This document shows positions 1-6,675 of a DNA stretch of 7,046 nt, piece after piece. The stretch's first letter is position 1. The number at the start of each line of letters is the position of its first letter. The position numbers and the translations under genes were made by a program. Source of the DNA: Pseudomonadota bacterium (GTDB taxonomy: Bacteria > Desulfobacterota > Desulfobacteria > Desulfobacterales > C00003060); NCBI GenBank assembly GCA_015222985.1, contig JADFWI010000361.1, forward strand, positions 1 through 7,046. Reading direction: 5' to 3'. The notes beneath the pieces are model-generated. The model had not been told where the DNA came from. It made no database searches and saw only the letters and a list, made by a program, of their open reading frames with translations.

Positions 1-1413
1 TTGAAAAAGGCTGTATTCGACTACCTTGAGTTGTTTTCCAAGATGGATGATCCCTACTTGAGGGAAAGAGGTTCTGACATAGAAGATGTGGGCAAGAGGG
101 TGTTGCGAAATCTCCTTGGACTTGGTGGCTCATCAGTGAAAAGGTTCGAAAAAGAGACGATCATTGTTGCCTCAGATATTTCCCCCACTGACGTTGTTGC
201 TTTAAGACAAGGAAACCTCAAAGCGATTGTGCTTTCAAAAGGTGGCAAAACGTCTCACGCAGTAATACTCGCCAGGTCGTTTGAAATACCAATGGTTATC
301 GGCGCAAAAGAAGTAGTGGAAGGCGTGAGAGAAGATGATTTCTTGATTGTAGATGGAACATCTGGTGTCGTTTTTCCTAAACCATCGAGAGAGATCATTG
401 ACGAATATCACCGGCTGAAGGTTGAAAAAGCAAAACATGATCGCAGGCTGAGCGCCTTAAGAAACCTCCCGGCCACGACTATAGATGGCTATGAAATAAT
501 GCTGGGGGCCAATATCGGCCTATTGTCGGATCTTGAGCTGGTTGAAAAATACGGCGCAGGGCATATTGGCCTGTACAGGACGGAGTTCCCCTTCCTTGCC
601 AGAGAGCAGTTCCCCTCTGAAGACGAACAGTTCACCCTGTACAAGAAGATGATGGAGGGCGCACAGGGAAAAGAGGTAACCATCCGGACTCTTGATGTGG
701 GCGGCGACAAGTTCTTGTCGTATCTTGATTATCCCAAAGAGCAGAATCCATATCTTGGCTGGAGGTCTATCAGGGTCTCTCTTGAGCTGGATGATATCTT
801 CAGGAATCAGATAAGGGCCATACTAAGGGCGTCCGCTTTTGGGACTATAAAACTGATGTTTCCCATGATTACTTCAGTAGATGAAGTGCGAAAGATCTTG
901 TTGATTCTGAATGAAGAAAAAATGTCCCTGCGAAATGAGAATATCCCTTTTGACGAAGAGATAAGAATTGGCATCCTGGTTGAGGTTCCAGGAGCAGTAA
1001 GAATTCTGGATAAATTGCTCCGCTATGTTGATTGTATAAGTATAGGCACCAACGATCTTATCCAGTACACCCTGGCAGTTGATCGAAACAACCCGAAAGT
1101 GGCAGCGCTTTATAACCCCCTGCACCCAGCCGTGATTGCTACAATCGTTGAAATCGTGTCGGTCTGCAAGAGAAACCAAAAAAGTGTGAGCATTTGCGGC
1201 GAAGCAGCATCAAATCCCAAATGCGCATACCTCTTTCTTGCCATGGAGACAGACAAATTGAGCATGAATGCAGCCTCTGTCCCGATCATAAAAGACTTAA
1301 TCAGAAAAGCAACATTGACGGATGCAAAGAGGGCCTTGGACAAGGTATTGAGGATGGAAGATGCTGTGGAGATAGCAGCTTTTCTGGATGAGGTTGTGCC
1401 CCGACTTTCGTGA
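1..1413 (+). CDS. ptsP: PEP-protein phosphotransferase, PtsP (enzyme I-Ntr) type, 5'-truncated by the window
   Basis: This cytoplasmic enzyme autophosphorylates with PEP and passes the phosphate to an HPr/NPr protein. Residue 1 is not a true start: TTG at base 1 is only where the window opens. Every catalytic residue aligns with E. coli enzyme I at a constant offset of 103: phospho-His86 in GGKTSHAVILAR (H189), Arg193 in GLYRTEFPFL (R296), Arg229 (R332), Glu328 in ILVEVP (E431), Asp352 and Arg362 in GTNDLIQYTLAVDRNN (D455, R465) and Cys399 in ICGEAAS (C502). The piece therefore contains the end of the N-terminal phosphotransfer domain and the whole PEP-binding barrel, and appears active. The forms LYRTEFPFLAR, FPSEDEQ and LGWRSIR resemble E. 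coli PtsP more than PtsI, and a nitrogen-gene neighbourhood agrees. PtsP would carry an N-terminal GAF domain, which is not visible here. The alternative is an ordinary PtsI. Confidence 0.8.
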   Translation: MKKAVFDYLELFSKMDDPYLRERGSDIEDVGKRVLRNLLGLGGSSVKRFEKETIIVASDISPTDVVALRQGNLKAIVLSKGGKTSHAVILARSFEIPMVIGAKEVVEGVREDDFLIVDGTSGVVFPKPSREIIDEYHRLKVEKAKHDRRLSALRNLPATTIDGYEIMLGANIGLLSDLELVEKYGAGHIGLYRTEFPFLAREQFPSEDEQFTLYKKMMEGAQGKEVTIRTLDVGGDKFLSYLDYPKEQNPYLGWRSIRVSLELDDIFRNQIRAILRASAFGTIKLMFPMITSVDEVRKILLILNEEKMSLRNENIPFDEEIRIGILVEVPGAVRILDKLLRYVDCISIGTNDLIQYTLAVDRNNPKVAALYNPLHPAVIATIVEIVSVCKRNQKSVSICGEAASNPKCAYLFLAMETDKLSMNAASVPIIKDLIRKATLTDAKRALDKVLRMEDAVEIAAFLDEVVPRLS

Positions 1414-1419
1414 CAAGAC

Positions 1420-2970
1420 TCAGCGATATTGCCTGGGCTGAATCCTGTATTTCTTTACCCTGATACCCAGAATCCTTTCGGACGTGTCAAGAAGTCTGGC
1501 TGCTGCGGCCATGTTGCCTTGGTTCGCCTTTAAGCCATCGACGATCAGGTCTCTTTCGACGGTTGCCAAGGCAGAAGCAAGCGAGCCCGAGGGGATTGTA
1601 TTTGATGCCTCGGCTGTTTGGAGTGTAGGCGGCAAGTGGTAGCTGTGGAGAACGTGGTCGCTGCAAAGGAGCACTGCCCGCTCCGTACAGTTTTCCAACT
1701 CCCGCACATTGCCAGGCCAATGATACCGCATGAGCATATCAATGGCTGGCGTGGAAATCCTTCTTACGTCTTTTTTGTACTTGCTGCTGTACTTTTCCAG
1801 GAAAAAATCTGCCAAAAGGAGAATATCTGTTTTTCTCTCCCTTAAAGGAGGGAGGTAGATCGGAAATATGTTGAGGCGATAGTACAAATCTTCTCTAAAG
1901 GTTCTTTCCTCCAATGCTTTTTCCAAAGGCTTGTTCGTGGCGGCGATGATCCGCACATCGACCTTGATGGTGTCCGCCCCGCCGACCCTTTCGATTTCTT
2001 TTTCTTGAAGGACGCGAAGAAGCTTGGCCTGAGCGGTGAGATTAAGCGTCCCGATCTCATCGAGAAAGAGTGTCCCCCCATGGGCACGTTCAAATTTGCC
2101 AATCCTTCTATCTAGCGCCCCGGTAAAAGCCCCTTTTTCGTGGCCGAAGAGCTCGCTTTCTATCAAGGTTTCCGGAAGAGCAGCACAGTTCACCTTAATA
2201 GACGGGCCTTCTGCCCTCAGGCTGTTATAATGAATGGCATTGGCCACAAGCTCTTTGCCAGTCCCGCTTTCTCCTCTAATGAGCACAGTGGCATCGCTCG
2301 CCGACACCTGGTCGATCATTTCGAAGACTTCTCTCATCTTGTTGCTCCTGCCCACAATGTTGTAGAAGCTATAGCGTTCTTTAAGCTGCTTCCGCAATGT
2401 GACATTTTCGTGGTGCAGACGGTTCTTTTCTTCTGCCATCATCCGGCTGATTCTTATGGCCTGAGCAACATTAGAAGCAATAATGGTCAATAGCCGTACG
2501 TCTTCCTCAAAGGAAATGTCCTCACTAAAAAGTCGATCTGCACTCAGTGCTCCATAGGTAAAGGAACCTATTCTGATGGGAACGCAGATAAAGGAGATAT
2601 TCTCTTTGCCAATATCTCCGCGGGCCCTGGTGCGGTCTAAGAATAGCGGTTCTTTCCCCACATGGGGAACAATGACGGGTTCTCCGGTCTCTACGACCTT
2701 TCCGGTGACCCCCTCGCCTATTTCATAATGCCCCCTTTGTCTTTCCTGATCAGTTAGCCCATGGGCTGCTTCAATATTCAATTCTTGACTCTCAGGATCC
2801 AGAAGAGTAATGGTGCCTCTCTGCATGCCCATTTTAGAATGAAGGATGTTCAATACAGGGTTTAAGGCCATTTTCGGCTCAGGAGTAGACACGAGGAGTT
2901 GACTGATTTCGTAGAGCACGGTCAATTCCTGCACTTTTCTTGCTAAAGCAGATTGCTCAACAAATTCCAT
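1420..2970 (-). CDS. nifA: NifA-type sigma-54-dependent transcriptional activator (GAF-AAA+-Fis HTH)
   Basis: This 516-residue enhancer-binding protein would hydrolyse ATP to open sigma-54 RNA polymerase promoters. A GAF-like sensor spans about residues 15-180, followed by a short polar, probably coiled-coil linker (about 176-200). The AAA+ domain has Walker A GESGTGKE (233-240), the sigma-54 contact loop GAFTGA (280-285), Walker B GGTLFLDEIG (298-307), AATN sensor I (343-346), the arginine-finger region FREDLYYRLN (358-367) and WPGNVRELEN (418-427). A Fis-type helix-turn-helix lies at about 484-510 (GNMAAAARLLDTSERILG). Length and order match NifA. The closely spaced C-x4-C of oxygen-sensitive rhizobial NifA proteins is absent. 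The Shine-Dalgarno upstream of the ATG is weak. Position downstream of glnK-amtB supports a nitrogen role, but no nif gene is in view, so a related GAF-type activator remains possible. Confidence 0.8.
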   Translation of the reverse strand: MEFVEQSALARKVQELTVLYEISQLLVSTPEPKMALNPVLNILHSKMGMQRGTITLLDPESQELNIEAAHGLTDQERQRGHYEIGEGVTGKVVETGEPVIVPHVGKEPLFLDRTRARGDIGKENISFICVPIRIGSFTYGALSADRLFSEDISFEEDVRLLTIIASNVAQAIRISRMMAEEKNRLHHENVTLRKQLKERYSFYNIVGRSNKMREVFEMIDQVSASDATVLIRGESGTGKELVANAIHYNSLRAEGPSIKVNCAALPETLIESELFGHEKGAFTGALDRRIGKFERAHGGTLFLDEIGTLNLTAQAKLLRVLQEKEIERVGGADTIKVDVRIIAATNKPLEKALEERTFREDLYYRLNIFPIYLPPLRERKTDILLLADFFLEKYSSKYKKDVRRISTPAIDMLMRYHWPGNVRELENCTERAVLLCSDHVLHSYHLPPTLQTAEASNTIPSGSLASALATVERDLIVDGLKANQGNMAAAARLLDTSERILGIRVKKYRIQPRQYR

Positions 2971-2994
2971 TTCTTGGTCTCTGGATTCTTTTTT

Positions 2995-3044
2995 GACAGG
3001 ATTAACAGGATTGACAGGACCTCACTTATCCTGATCATCCTGTC
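2995..3044. repeat. Tandem 9-mer and imperfect inverted repeat element
   Basis: Three 9-base units (GACAGGATT, AACAGGATT, GACAGGACC) run from 2995 to 3021. The left arm GACAGGATTAACAGGAT (2995-3011) pairs with ATCCTGATCATCCTGTC (3028-3044) in 15 of 17 positions. Six T's lie at 2989-2994 on the plus strand, which is the wrong side for an intrinsic terminator of the minus-strand gene. The element sits in the 104-base gap between the amidotransferase-like gene and the NifA-type gene, ending 25 bases before the latter's start codon. It looks like a dispersed intergenic repeat; its copy number cannot be judged from one window. Confidence 0.7.
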
Positions 3045-3074
3045 TGAGAAATGAAAATTCCTTATGCGGGCTTG

Positions 3075-3794
3075 TCAGGATATCAATTCGATGTAATTGC
3101 TGAACACGAGTTCGAATTGCTCACGTATGAAGGCTTCGTGTTTCTCAGCATCTCTTACCAAAGCCGCTACGTCTACAGAAGGTGGTTGTGATAGCCATTT
3201 CTCGTCACCTTCTACCCAACCCCTGACATCGGAAATGGCGGCAGCGTGATTGTCAAACTGGAGTCCAACAATATGGGGTCGTCCCTCCACGGAGATGGCC
3301 TCCACCTGACAGTCTGCGGAGGTAACCAAGACTTCTATCTCCTTGGGCAAGGGGGGCAATACGGCCTGGGCATGCCACTTGAAAAGGGGAAAGGATCTAG
3401 GCATGCCGCTAAACAGTGGATGGCTGTGACCATCTTTTGTAAGGTGACCTTGTACGAACCCCACACTGCGACAAAAGTTTGGGCCAATTTTTGCCCCCAG
3501 GGCCTCAGCTAGGAACTGGTGGCCCAGGCAAAAGCCCAAACACGGTTTATCCTCGTCCAGGACCCGCCGGATGGCCTCCTTTTCAGACTTGAGATACGGA
3601 TACTCGTTTTCCTGGTCCACGTTTGGGCTGCCACCCAATACAATGAGTCCGTCGTAGGACCGGATATCAGGAATCGTCTCATGCCAGACCTCCACGATTT
3701 CAAGTCGCATCTTCCGTTCTTTTGCTGAACGGATCAGATGCCGCCCGGGCCCTTCCCAGGGTATGTGCTGAAAGACGAGGAATTGTTTTGTCAT
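3075..3794 (-). CDS. Class I glutamine amidotransferase-like protein (GMP synthase GATase type) with an altered triad
   Basis: This 239-residue single-domain protein resembles the stand-alone GATase proteins related to the glutaminase part of GMP synthase. Visible family features are DGLIVLGGSPNV (48-59), the oxyanion and nucleophile segment PCLGFCLGHQFLAEALGA (Cys89 in GFCLGHQ) and a KWHAQ segment (139-143). The catalytic His and Glu normally occur in a QFHxE motif; here the equivalent stretch is QFDNHAA (179-185), so the expected His position is Asp181 and no Glu follows two residues on. Thus ordinary glutamine hydrolysis is doubtful, unless His183 or another residue substitutes. No synthetase partner domain is fused or adjacent. 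It lies between the porin and regulator genes, with gaps of 143 and 104 bases. A GGAG lies about 14 bases from the ATG, an unusually long spacing. Substrate and pathway are unknown. Confidence 0.8.
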   Translation of the reverse strand: MTKQFLVFQHIPWEGPGRHLIRSAKERKMRLEIVEVWHETIPDIRSYDGLIVLGGSPNVDQENEYPYLKSEKEAIRRVLDEDKPCLGFCLGHQFLAEALGAKIGPNFCRSVGFVQGHLTKDGHSHPLFSGMPRSFPLFKWHAQAVLPPLPKEIEVLVTSADCQVEAISVEGRPHIVGLQFDNHAAAISDVRGWVEGDEKWLSQPPSVDVAALVRDAEKHEAFIREQFELVFSNYIELIS

Positions 3795-3866
3795 GCTGGT
3801 AAGACAATCTCCACGTGTTAGCGGTCCAGGGCCCTTGCTTGATCCTGCCTGCCCTTTTCCTTGGAG

Positions 3867-3896
3867 GACCCCTCCCCCTTGAAAGGGGGAGGGGTC
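3867..3896. repeat. Perfect GC-rich inverted repeat (hairpin) in the porin-amidotransferase gap
   Basis: GACCCCTCCCCCTT (3867-3880) is exactly complementary to AAGGGGGAGGGGTC (3883-3896), giving a 12-14 bp stem with a tiny loop. It lies 41 bases downstream of the porin stop codon in the direction of transcription. No T-run follows on either strand, so it is not a standard intrinsic terminator. It could stabilise the porin mRNA 3' end, cause pausing, or be a dispersed REP-like element. Confidence 0.75.
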
Positions 3897-3937
3897 GGAT
3901 GGAGAGGAAGTAGCAGGAGGGCTACGCTCAGATTTTG

Positions 3938-4753
3938 CTAAAAAGCCAGGCTTACGGTTACGCCACCATAGAGAAAATTGTCGTCGTCGCCGGTTATGCT
4001 GCGCCAGTATTTCATTTCGTCACTGGCGTCGCTTGAAAGCGGGAAAGTGTACGACAACGACGGTGTTATGGTAATATACTTTGCCACGGCTATGGGAAGG
4101 CTTGCCGAAATGACGCCGTCGTGGAAGTTGTTAAATTTGTCGCCAGTAGGTGCTCCACTGCTGTCAATCTCGGGGTAGGCGTCTGCGTCATCGCTCTTCA
4201 GGTAACTCACCGAACCCGAAAGTTCCAGGGAAATAGCGTCCGTGATCTCAAAGGAATGGGAGATACCAAGGAGAAAGTACCAGTGCTCGTAGCTGTCGAA
4301 ATCCCTGTAAACGGTCAGGGCAGGCGCAAGCAGGACGTCGAAACCCAAGTTCAAATAGAACTCCTGGGAATCATCTATGCCCTCCAATCCATAGTAGATA
4401 TAGCCACCCTCGAGGCTCCACTGGCCGAAACCCCTGCCGTATGACAGGGTGAGATCAGTCTCATTCCACATGGATCCGCTCTGGCCGGGCATCTGAAAAT
4501 ACGGGTCTGTATCCAGGTTGCCCCAGAGATTGCCTGAAAAGCCCATGTAGCTGATGGTCATCGAGGGCTGGATAACGATGCTATCCCGGCTCAACTCTTG
4601 GCCCCTCCAGATGTATTGACTCAAAGCAGCAACCGAAAAGTCAGCCGACGGCTTCTCCTCTTCTGCCAAGGCAGGGTGAAGTACAACAAGAGTCAATGCT
4701 AAAGCTACGCTCATGGCCACAAGATGTTTCATGTGATTCATACTTTTTCTCAT
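3938..4753 (-). CDS. TorF-like putative outer-membrane porin
   Basis: This 271-residue protein is a predicted outer-membrane beta-barrel. Residues 1-30 form a Sec signal peptide with a basic start, a hydrophobic core (LVAMSVALALTLVVL) and a likely cut after HPALA, leaving EEEKPSADF. The mature start SADFSVAALSQYIWRG resembles the TorF/Gcw_chp family, whose members begin with a strand and a YxWRG motif. Alternating hydrophobic and polar strands rich in Tyr, Trp and Gly follow, and the chain ends in VTVSLAF with a terminal Phe, the usual BAM assembly signal. GAGGAGG lies 7 bases before the ATG and fixes the start. As I recall, family members are often found beside glnK-amtB, so a role in ammonium or other nitrogen-solute entry is a reasonable inference; the transported substrate is not shown by the sequence. 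Confidence 0.78.
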   Translation of the reverse strand: MRKSMNHMKHLVAMSVALALTLVVLHPALAEEEKPSADFSVAALSQYIWRGQELSRDSIVIQPSMTISYMGFSGNLWGNLDTDPYFQMPGQSGSMWNETDLTLSYGRGFGQWSLEGGYIYYGLEGIDDSQEFYLNLGFDVLLAPALTVYRDFDSYEHWYFLLGISHSFEITDAISLELSGSVSYLKSDDADAYPEIDSSGAPTGDKFNNFHDGVISASLPIAVAKYITITPSLSYTFPLSSDASDEMKYWRSITGDDDNFLYGGVTVSLAF

Positions 4754-4760
4754 TACATTT

Positions 4761-4767
4761 CCTCCTC
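4761..4767 (-). promoter_or_regulatory. Strong ribosome binding site of the porin gene
   Basis: The minus strand reads GAGGAGG with a 7-base spacer to the ATG at 4753. This selects that ATG over the in-frame Met codons at residues 5 and 8, which would shorten the basic start of the signal peptide. Confidence 0.85.
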
Positions 4768-4779
4768 TTTTTTTTGTAA

Positions 4780-4858
4780 CGGTTCACGGAGTGCTGGAGT
4801 TCCGTTTTCCTGTTGAGGATGACAAATGCCATACCAGAACGAAACAAACCGTGAACCG
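4780..4858. repeat. Long-range inverted repeat in the porin leader
   Basis: CGGTTCACGG (4780-4789) is the exact reverse complement of CCGTGAACCG (4849-4858), separated by 59 bases. The inner arm ends 12 bases upstream of the porin Shine-Dalgarno. ACGGA (4786-4790) can instead pair with TCCGT (4801-4805), which would break the long stem. In an amtB-porin transcript these would be alternative RNA folds; as DNA the arms could equally be a spaced operator pair. Confidence 0.6.
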
Positions 4859-4874
4859 GTACTTTTTTGATAGG

Positions 4875-6197
4875 TTAATGGCTTACAATCTGAAAGTTCG
4901 GATACGCGTTGGCTCCGTGTTCACTAAAATCGAGACCTCCCATCTCTTCCTCGGGAGAAACTCTGAGCCCTATGGTCTTGTCAATCAATTTGAACATAAT
5001 AAAAGACGCACCAAATGCCCAGATGAAGGCCGCACAGATGCCCAGGACCTGCACGCCTATTATTTTTGCCGAGGTACCTCCAATGTTGAAGATGCCTGCT
5101 GCCAGGGTTCCCCACGCACCGTTTACACCGTGTACAGAGATGGCCCCAACAGGGTCATCCACCTTGATCCGGTCGAAAAAGAGTACTGCCAGCACCACGA
5201 GGACGCCAGCCACAGCCCCGATAATCACGGAACTAAATGGCGTGACCGTGGCACACGGGCTGGTGATCGCCACAAGGCCTGCCAGAGCGCCATTCAAACT
5301 CATGCCCACGTCAGGTTTCTTGAACTTGATCCACGCCGTGATCATCGCAAAGATAGCGCCTGCGGCCGCGGCCAAGTTGGTATTGGTAAATATCATGGCT
5401 ATATCTTTGTTGGCTGCTGTGGTGGAACCGGGGTTAAACCCGAACCAACCAAACCACAGGATAAAGACCCCCAAAGCCGCCAACGGGATGTTGTGGCCAG
5501 GGATCGGTTGCACCTTCCCCTCCTTTGTGTATTTGCCAATCCTTGGGCCCAATACGATGGCCCCGGCCAAGGCGGTCCATCCACCGATCGAGTGGACTAC
5601 TGTGGAACCGGCAAAGTCAATAAAGCCGAGCTTCTCCAGCCAGCCATTGCCATGGTAAAGGCTGCCCCAAGCCCAACTTCCGAAAATTGGATAGATAAAG
5701 CCACAGATGGCTGCGCTATATATCAAATACCCACTGAACTTTGTCCGTTCTGCCATGGCGCCGGAGACAATGGTCGCTGCTGTGGCAGCAAAGACTACCT
5801 GGAACATCCAGAAAGCGACCACCCAGGGATCTTTACCAGGAGAAAAATCGCTCAAGAAAAAGCAGGAAGTTCCAAACCAACCTGTCTGGCTTACGCCGAA
5901 CATCAGGCCAAAGCCGATTGCCCAATAAAAGAGGGAGCCCATGGAAAAATCGAGCAGGTTTTTCATGATAATATTTACTGCGTTTTTTGCGCGCGTAAAA
6001 CCGCATTCCACTAAGGCAAACCCGGGCTGCATGAAGAAAACCAGGGCGGCTGCAACCATAGTCCACACATAGTCGGCATGGGTTTGCACCTCCTTAATCG
6101 CCTCTGCATTACCCGCGATGGTCGGAACGACCTCTTCCCCGCCCCATAGCGTGACTGGAATACCTAACACTGTTACAATCATAAACAGAATCTTCAT
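4875..6197 (-). CDS. amtB: Ammonium transporter (Amt/Mep/Rh family)
   Basis: This 440-residue inner-membrane protein would conduct ammonium as a trimer. An N-terminal signal-like segment (1-18, possibly cleaved after WGG) precedes about eleven membrane helices. Diagnostic features are the conserved Asp194 and pore His202 in DFAGSTVVH, the second pore His356 in ISVHGVNGAWGTLAAGIF, the VSGAMAERTKF segment (144-154) and FNTNLAAAAGAIFA-like helix sequence (near 270-284). The cytoplasmic C-terminal tail has EEEMGGLDFSEHGANAY (416-432), matching the conserved segment that couples AmtB to GlnK. Length is normal and no lesion is seen. A GGAGG 8 bases before the ATG supports the start. It follows glnK by 86 bases, the usual glnK-amtB order, and is probably expressed under nitrogen limitation and shut by GlnK when ammonium returns. 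Confidence 0.96.
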   Translation of the reverse strand: MKILFMIVTVLGIPVTLWGGEEVVPTIAGNAEAIKEVQTHADYVWTMVAAALVFFMQPGFALVECGFTRAKNAVNIIMKNLLDFSMGSLFYWAIGFGLMFGVSQTGWFGTSCFFLSDFSPGKDPWVVAFWMFQVVFAATAATIVSGAMAERTKFSGYLIYSAAICGFIYPIFGSWAWGSLYHGNGWLEKLGFIDFAGSTVVHSIGGWTALAGAIVLGPRIGKYTKEGKVQPIPGHNIPLAALGVFILWFGWFGFNPGSTTAANKDIAMIFTNTNLAAAAGAIFAMITAWIKFKKPDVGMSLNGALAGLVAITSPCATVTPFSSVIIGAVAGVLVVLAVLFFDRIKVDDPVGAISVHGVNGAWGTLAAGIFNIGGTSAKIIGVQVLGICAAFIWAFGASFIMFKLIDKTIGLRVSPEEEMGGLDFSEHGANAYPNFQIVSH

Positions 6198-6221
6198 CTT
6201 CTATTCCTCCAATAGTCTAAC

Positions 6222-6284
6222 GAGTAATGAGTAAGTAATAACGTCCAACCAGCAACCAATGACAAGTGAGTAATGACTAATAAC
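6222..6284. repeat. Degenerate direct repeat in the glnK-amtB gap
   Basis: GAGTAATGA occurs at 6222-6230 and again at 6268-6276. Each copy is followed by a related TAA-rich tail (GTAAGTAATAAC at 6231-6242; CTAATAAC at 6277-6284). The second copy runs into the glnK stop codon. The composition differs from the coding sequence on both sides, and the gap shows no hairpin with a T-run. Confidence 0.6.
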
Positions 6285-6622
6285 TAAATCGCGTCCTGGC
6301 CCTTTTCTCCCGTCCTAATGCGAACCGCTTCTTCAACGGGCAGAACAAAGATCTTGCCATCGCCGATATTGCCGGTCTTGGCATGGGTCAGCACGACCTC
6401 TATGACCTTTTCAACCATGTTTGCCTCCACGACGATTTCCACTTTGACCTTGGGGACAAAATCCACGGTGTATTCTGCGCCGCGGTAGATCTCTGAATGC
6501 CCTTTCTGTCGCCCGAATCCCTTAACCTCACTCACTGTCATGCCTTGGATGCCAAGTGAGGAAAGGCCTTCTTTAAGCTCCTCCAGCTTGAAGGGTTTGA
6601 TGATCGTTTCAACTTTTTTCAT
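6284..6622 (-). CDS. glnK: PII nitrogen regulatory protein, GlnK
   Basis: This small trimeric cytosolic signal protein binds ATP/ADP and 2-oxoglutarate and regulates AmtB and other nitrogen proteins. With the ATG at 6622 it has 112 residues, the classic PII length. The T-loop has the PII signature YRGAEY with Tyr51, the residue uridylylated in many proteobacteria, preceded by KGFGRQKGHSE (Gln39 in the conserved place for Mg-ATP and 2-oxoglutarate binding). The C-terminal signature TGNIGDGKIFVLPVEEAVRIRTGE is intact. An upstream TTG at 6628 would add two residues but overlaps the ribosome binding site spacing, so ATG is preferred. The T-loop has VDF after Tyr51, as in GlnB; it is called GlnK because it precedes amtB. 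A sigma-54 promoter candidate lies about 55 bases upstream. Confidence 0.95.
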   Translation of the reverse strand: MKKVETIIKPFKLEELKEGLSSLGIQGMTVSEVKGFGRQKGHSEIYRGAEYTVDFVPKVKVEIVVEANMVEKVIEVVLTHAKTGNIGDGKIFVLPVEEAVRIRTGEKGQDAI

Positions 6623-6628
6623 TGCCAA

Positions 6629-6635
6629 CCTCCTT
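6629..6635 (-). promoter_or_regulatory. glnK ribosome binding site that decides the start
   Basis: The minus strand reads AAGGAGG followed by TTGGCA and then ATG (6622). The 6-base spacer is ideal for the ATG. The in-frame TTG at 6628 directly abuts the GG of this site and could not be used with it. Confidence 0.85.
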
Positions 6636-6675
6636 TCGTTTTTTTTCCTTCATTGTCAGTCCTGGCAGGAACAGT

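Noticed and set aside
2991..3019. TTGACA boxes on the plus strand as -35 promoter elements
   Set aside because: They belong to the tandem 9-mer repeat and point away from any plus-strand gene, with no matching -10 box.
3246..3512. An 88-codon plus-strand frame
   Set aside because: It is antisense inside the amidotransferase-like gene and shows no protein-like features of its own.
4821..4836. Sigma-54 promoter for the porin gene (minus strand TGGTAT-N5-TTGTC)
   Set aside because: Both elements deviate from consensus, including the -12 GC, so the match is too weak to list as a feature.
4909..5658. A 249-codon plus-strand frame
   Set aside because: It is another antisense shadow of amtB, rich in Ala and Pro from reversed transmembrane codons.
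4791..6014. A 407-codon open frame on the plus strand opposite amtB
   Set aside because: It lies antisense to an intact, clearly recognisable ammonium transporter, has no family resemblance and a composition typical of a shadow frame.
6623..6628. TTG start giving a 114-residue GlnK
   Set aside because: It touches the Shine-Dalgarno directly; the ATG at 6622 has a 6-base spacer and gives the standard 112 residues with Tyr at position 51.
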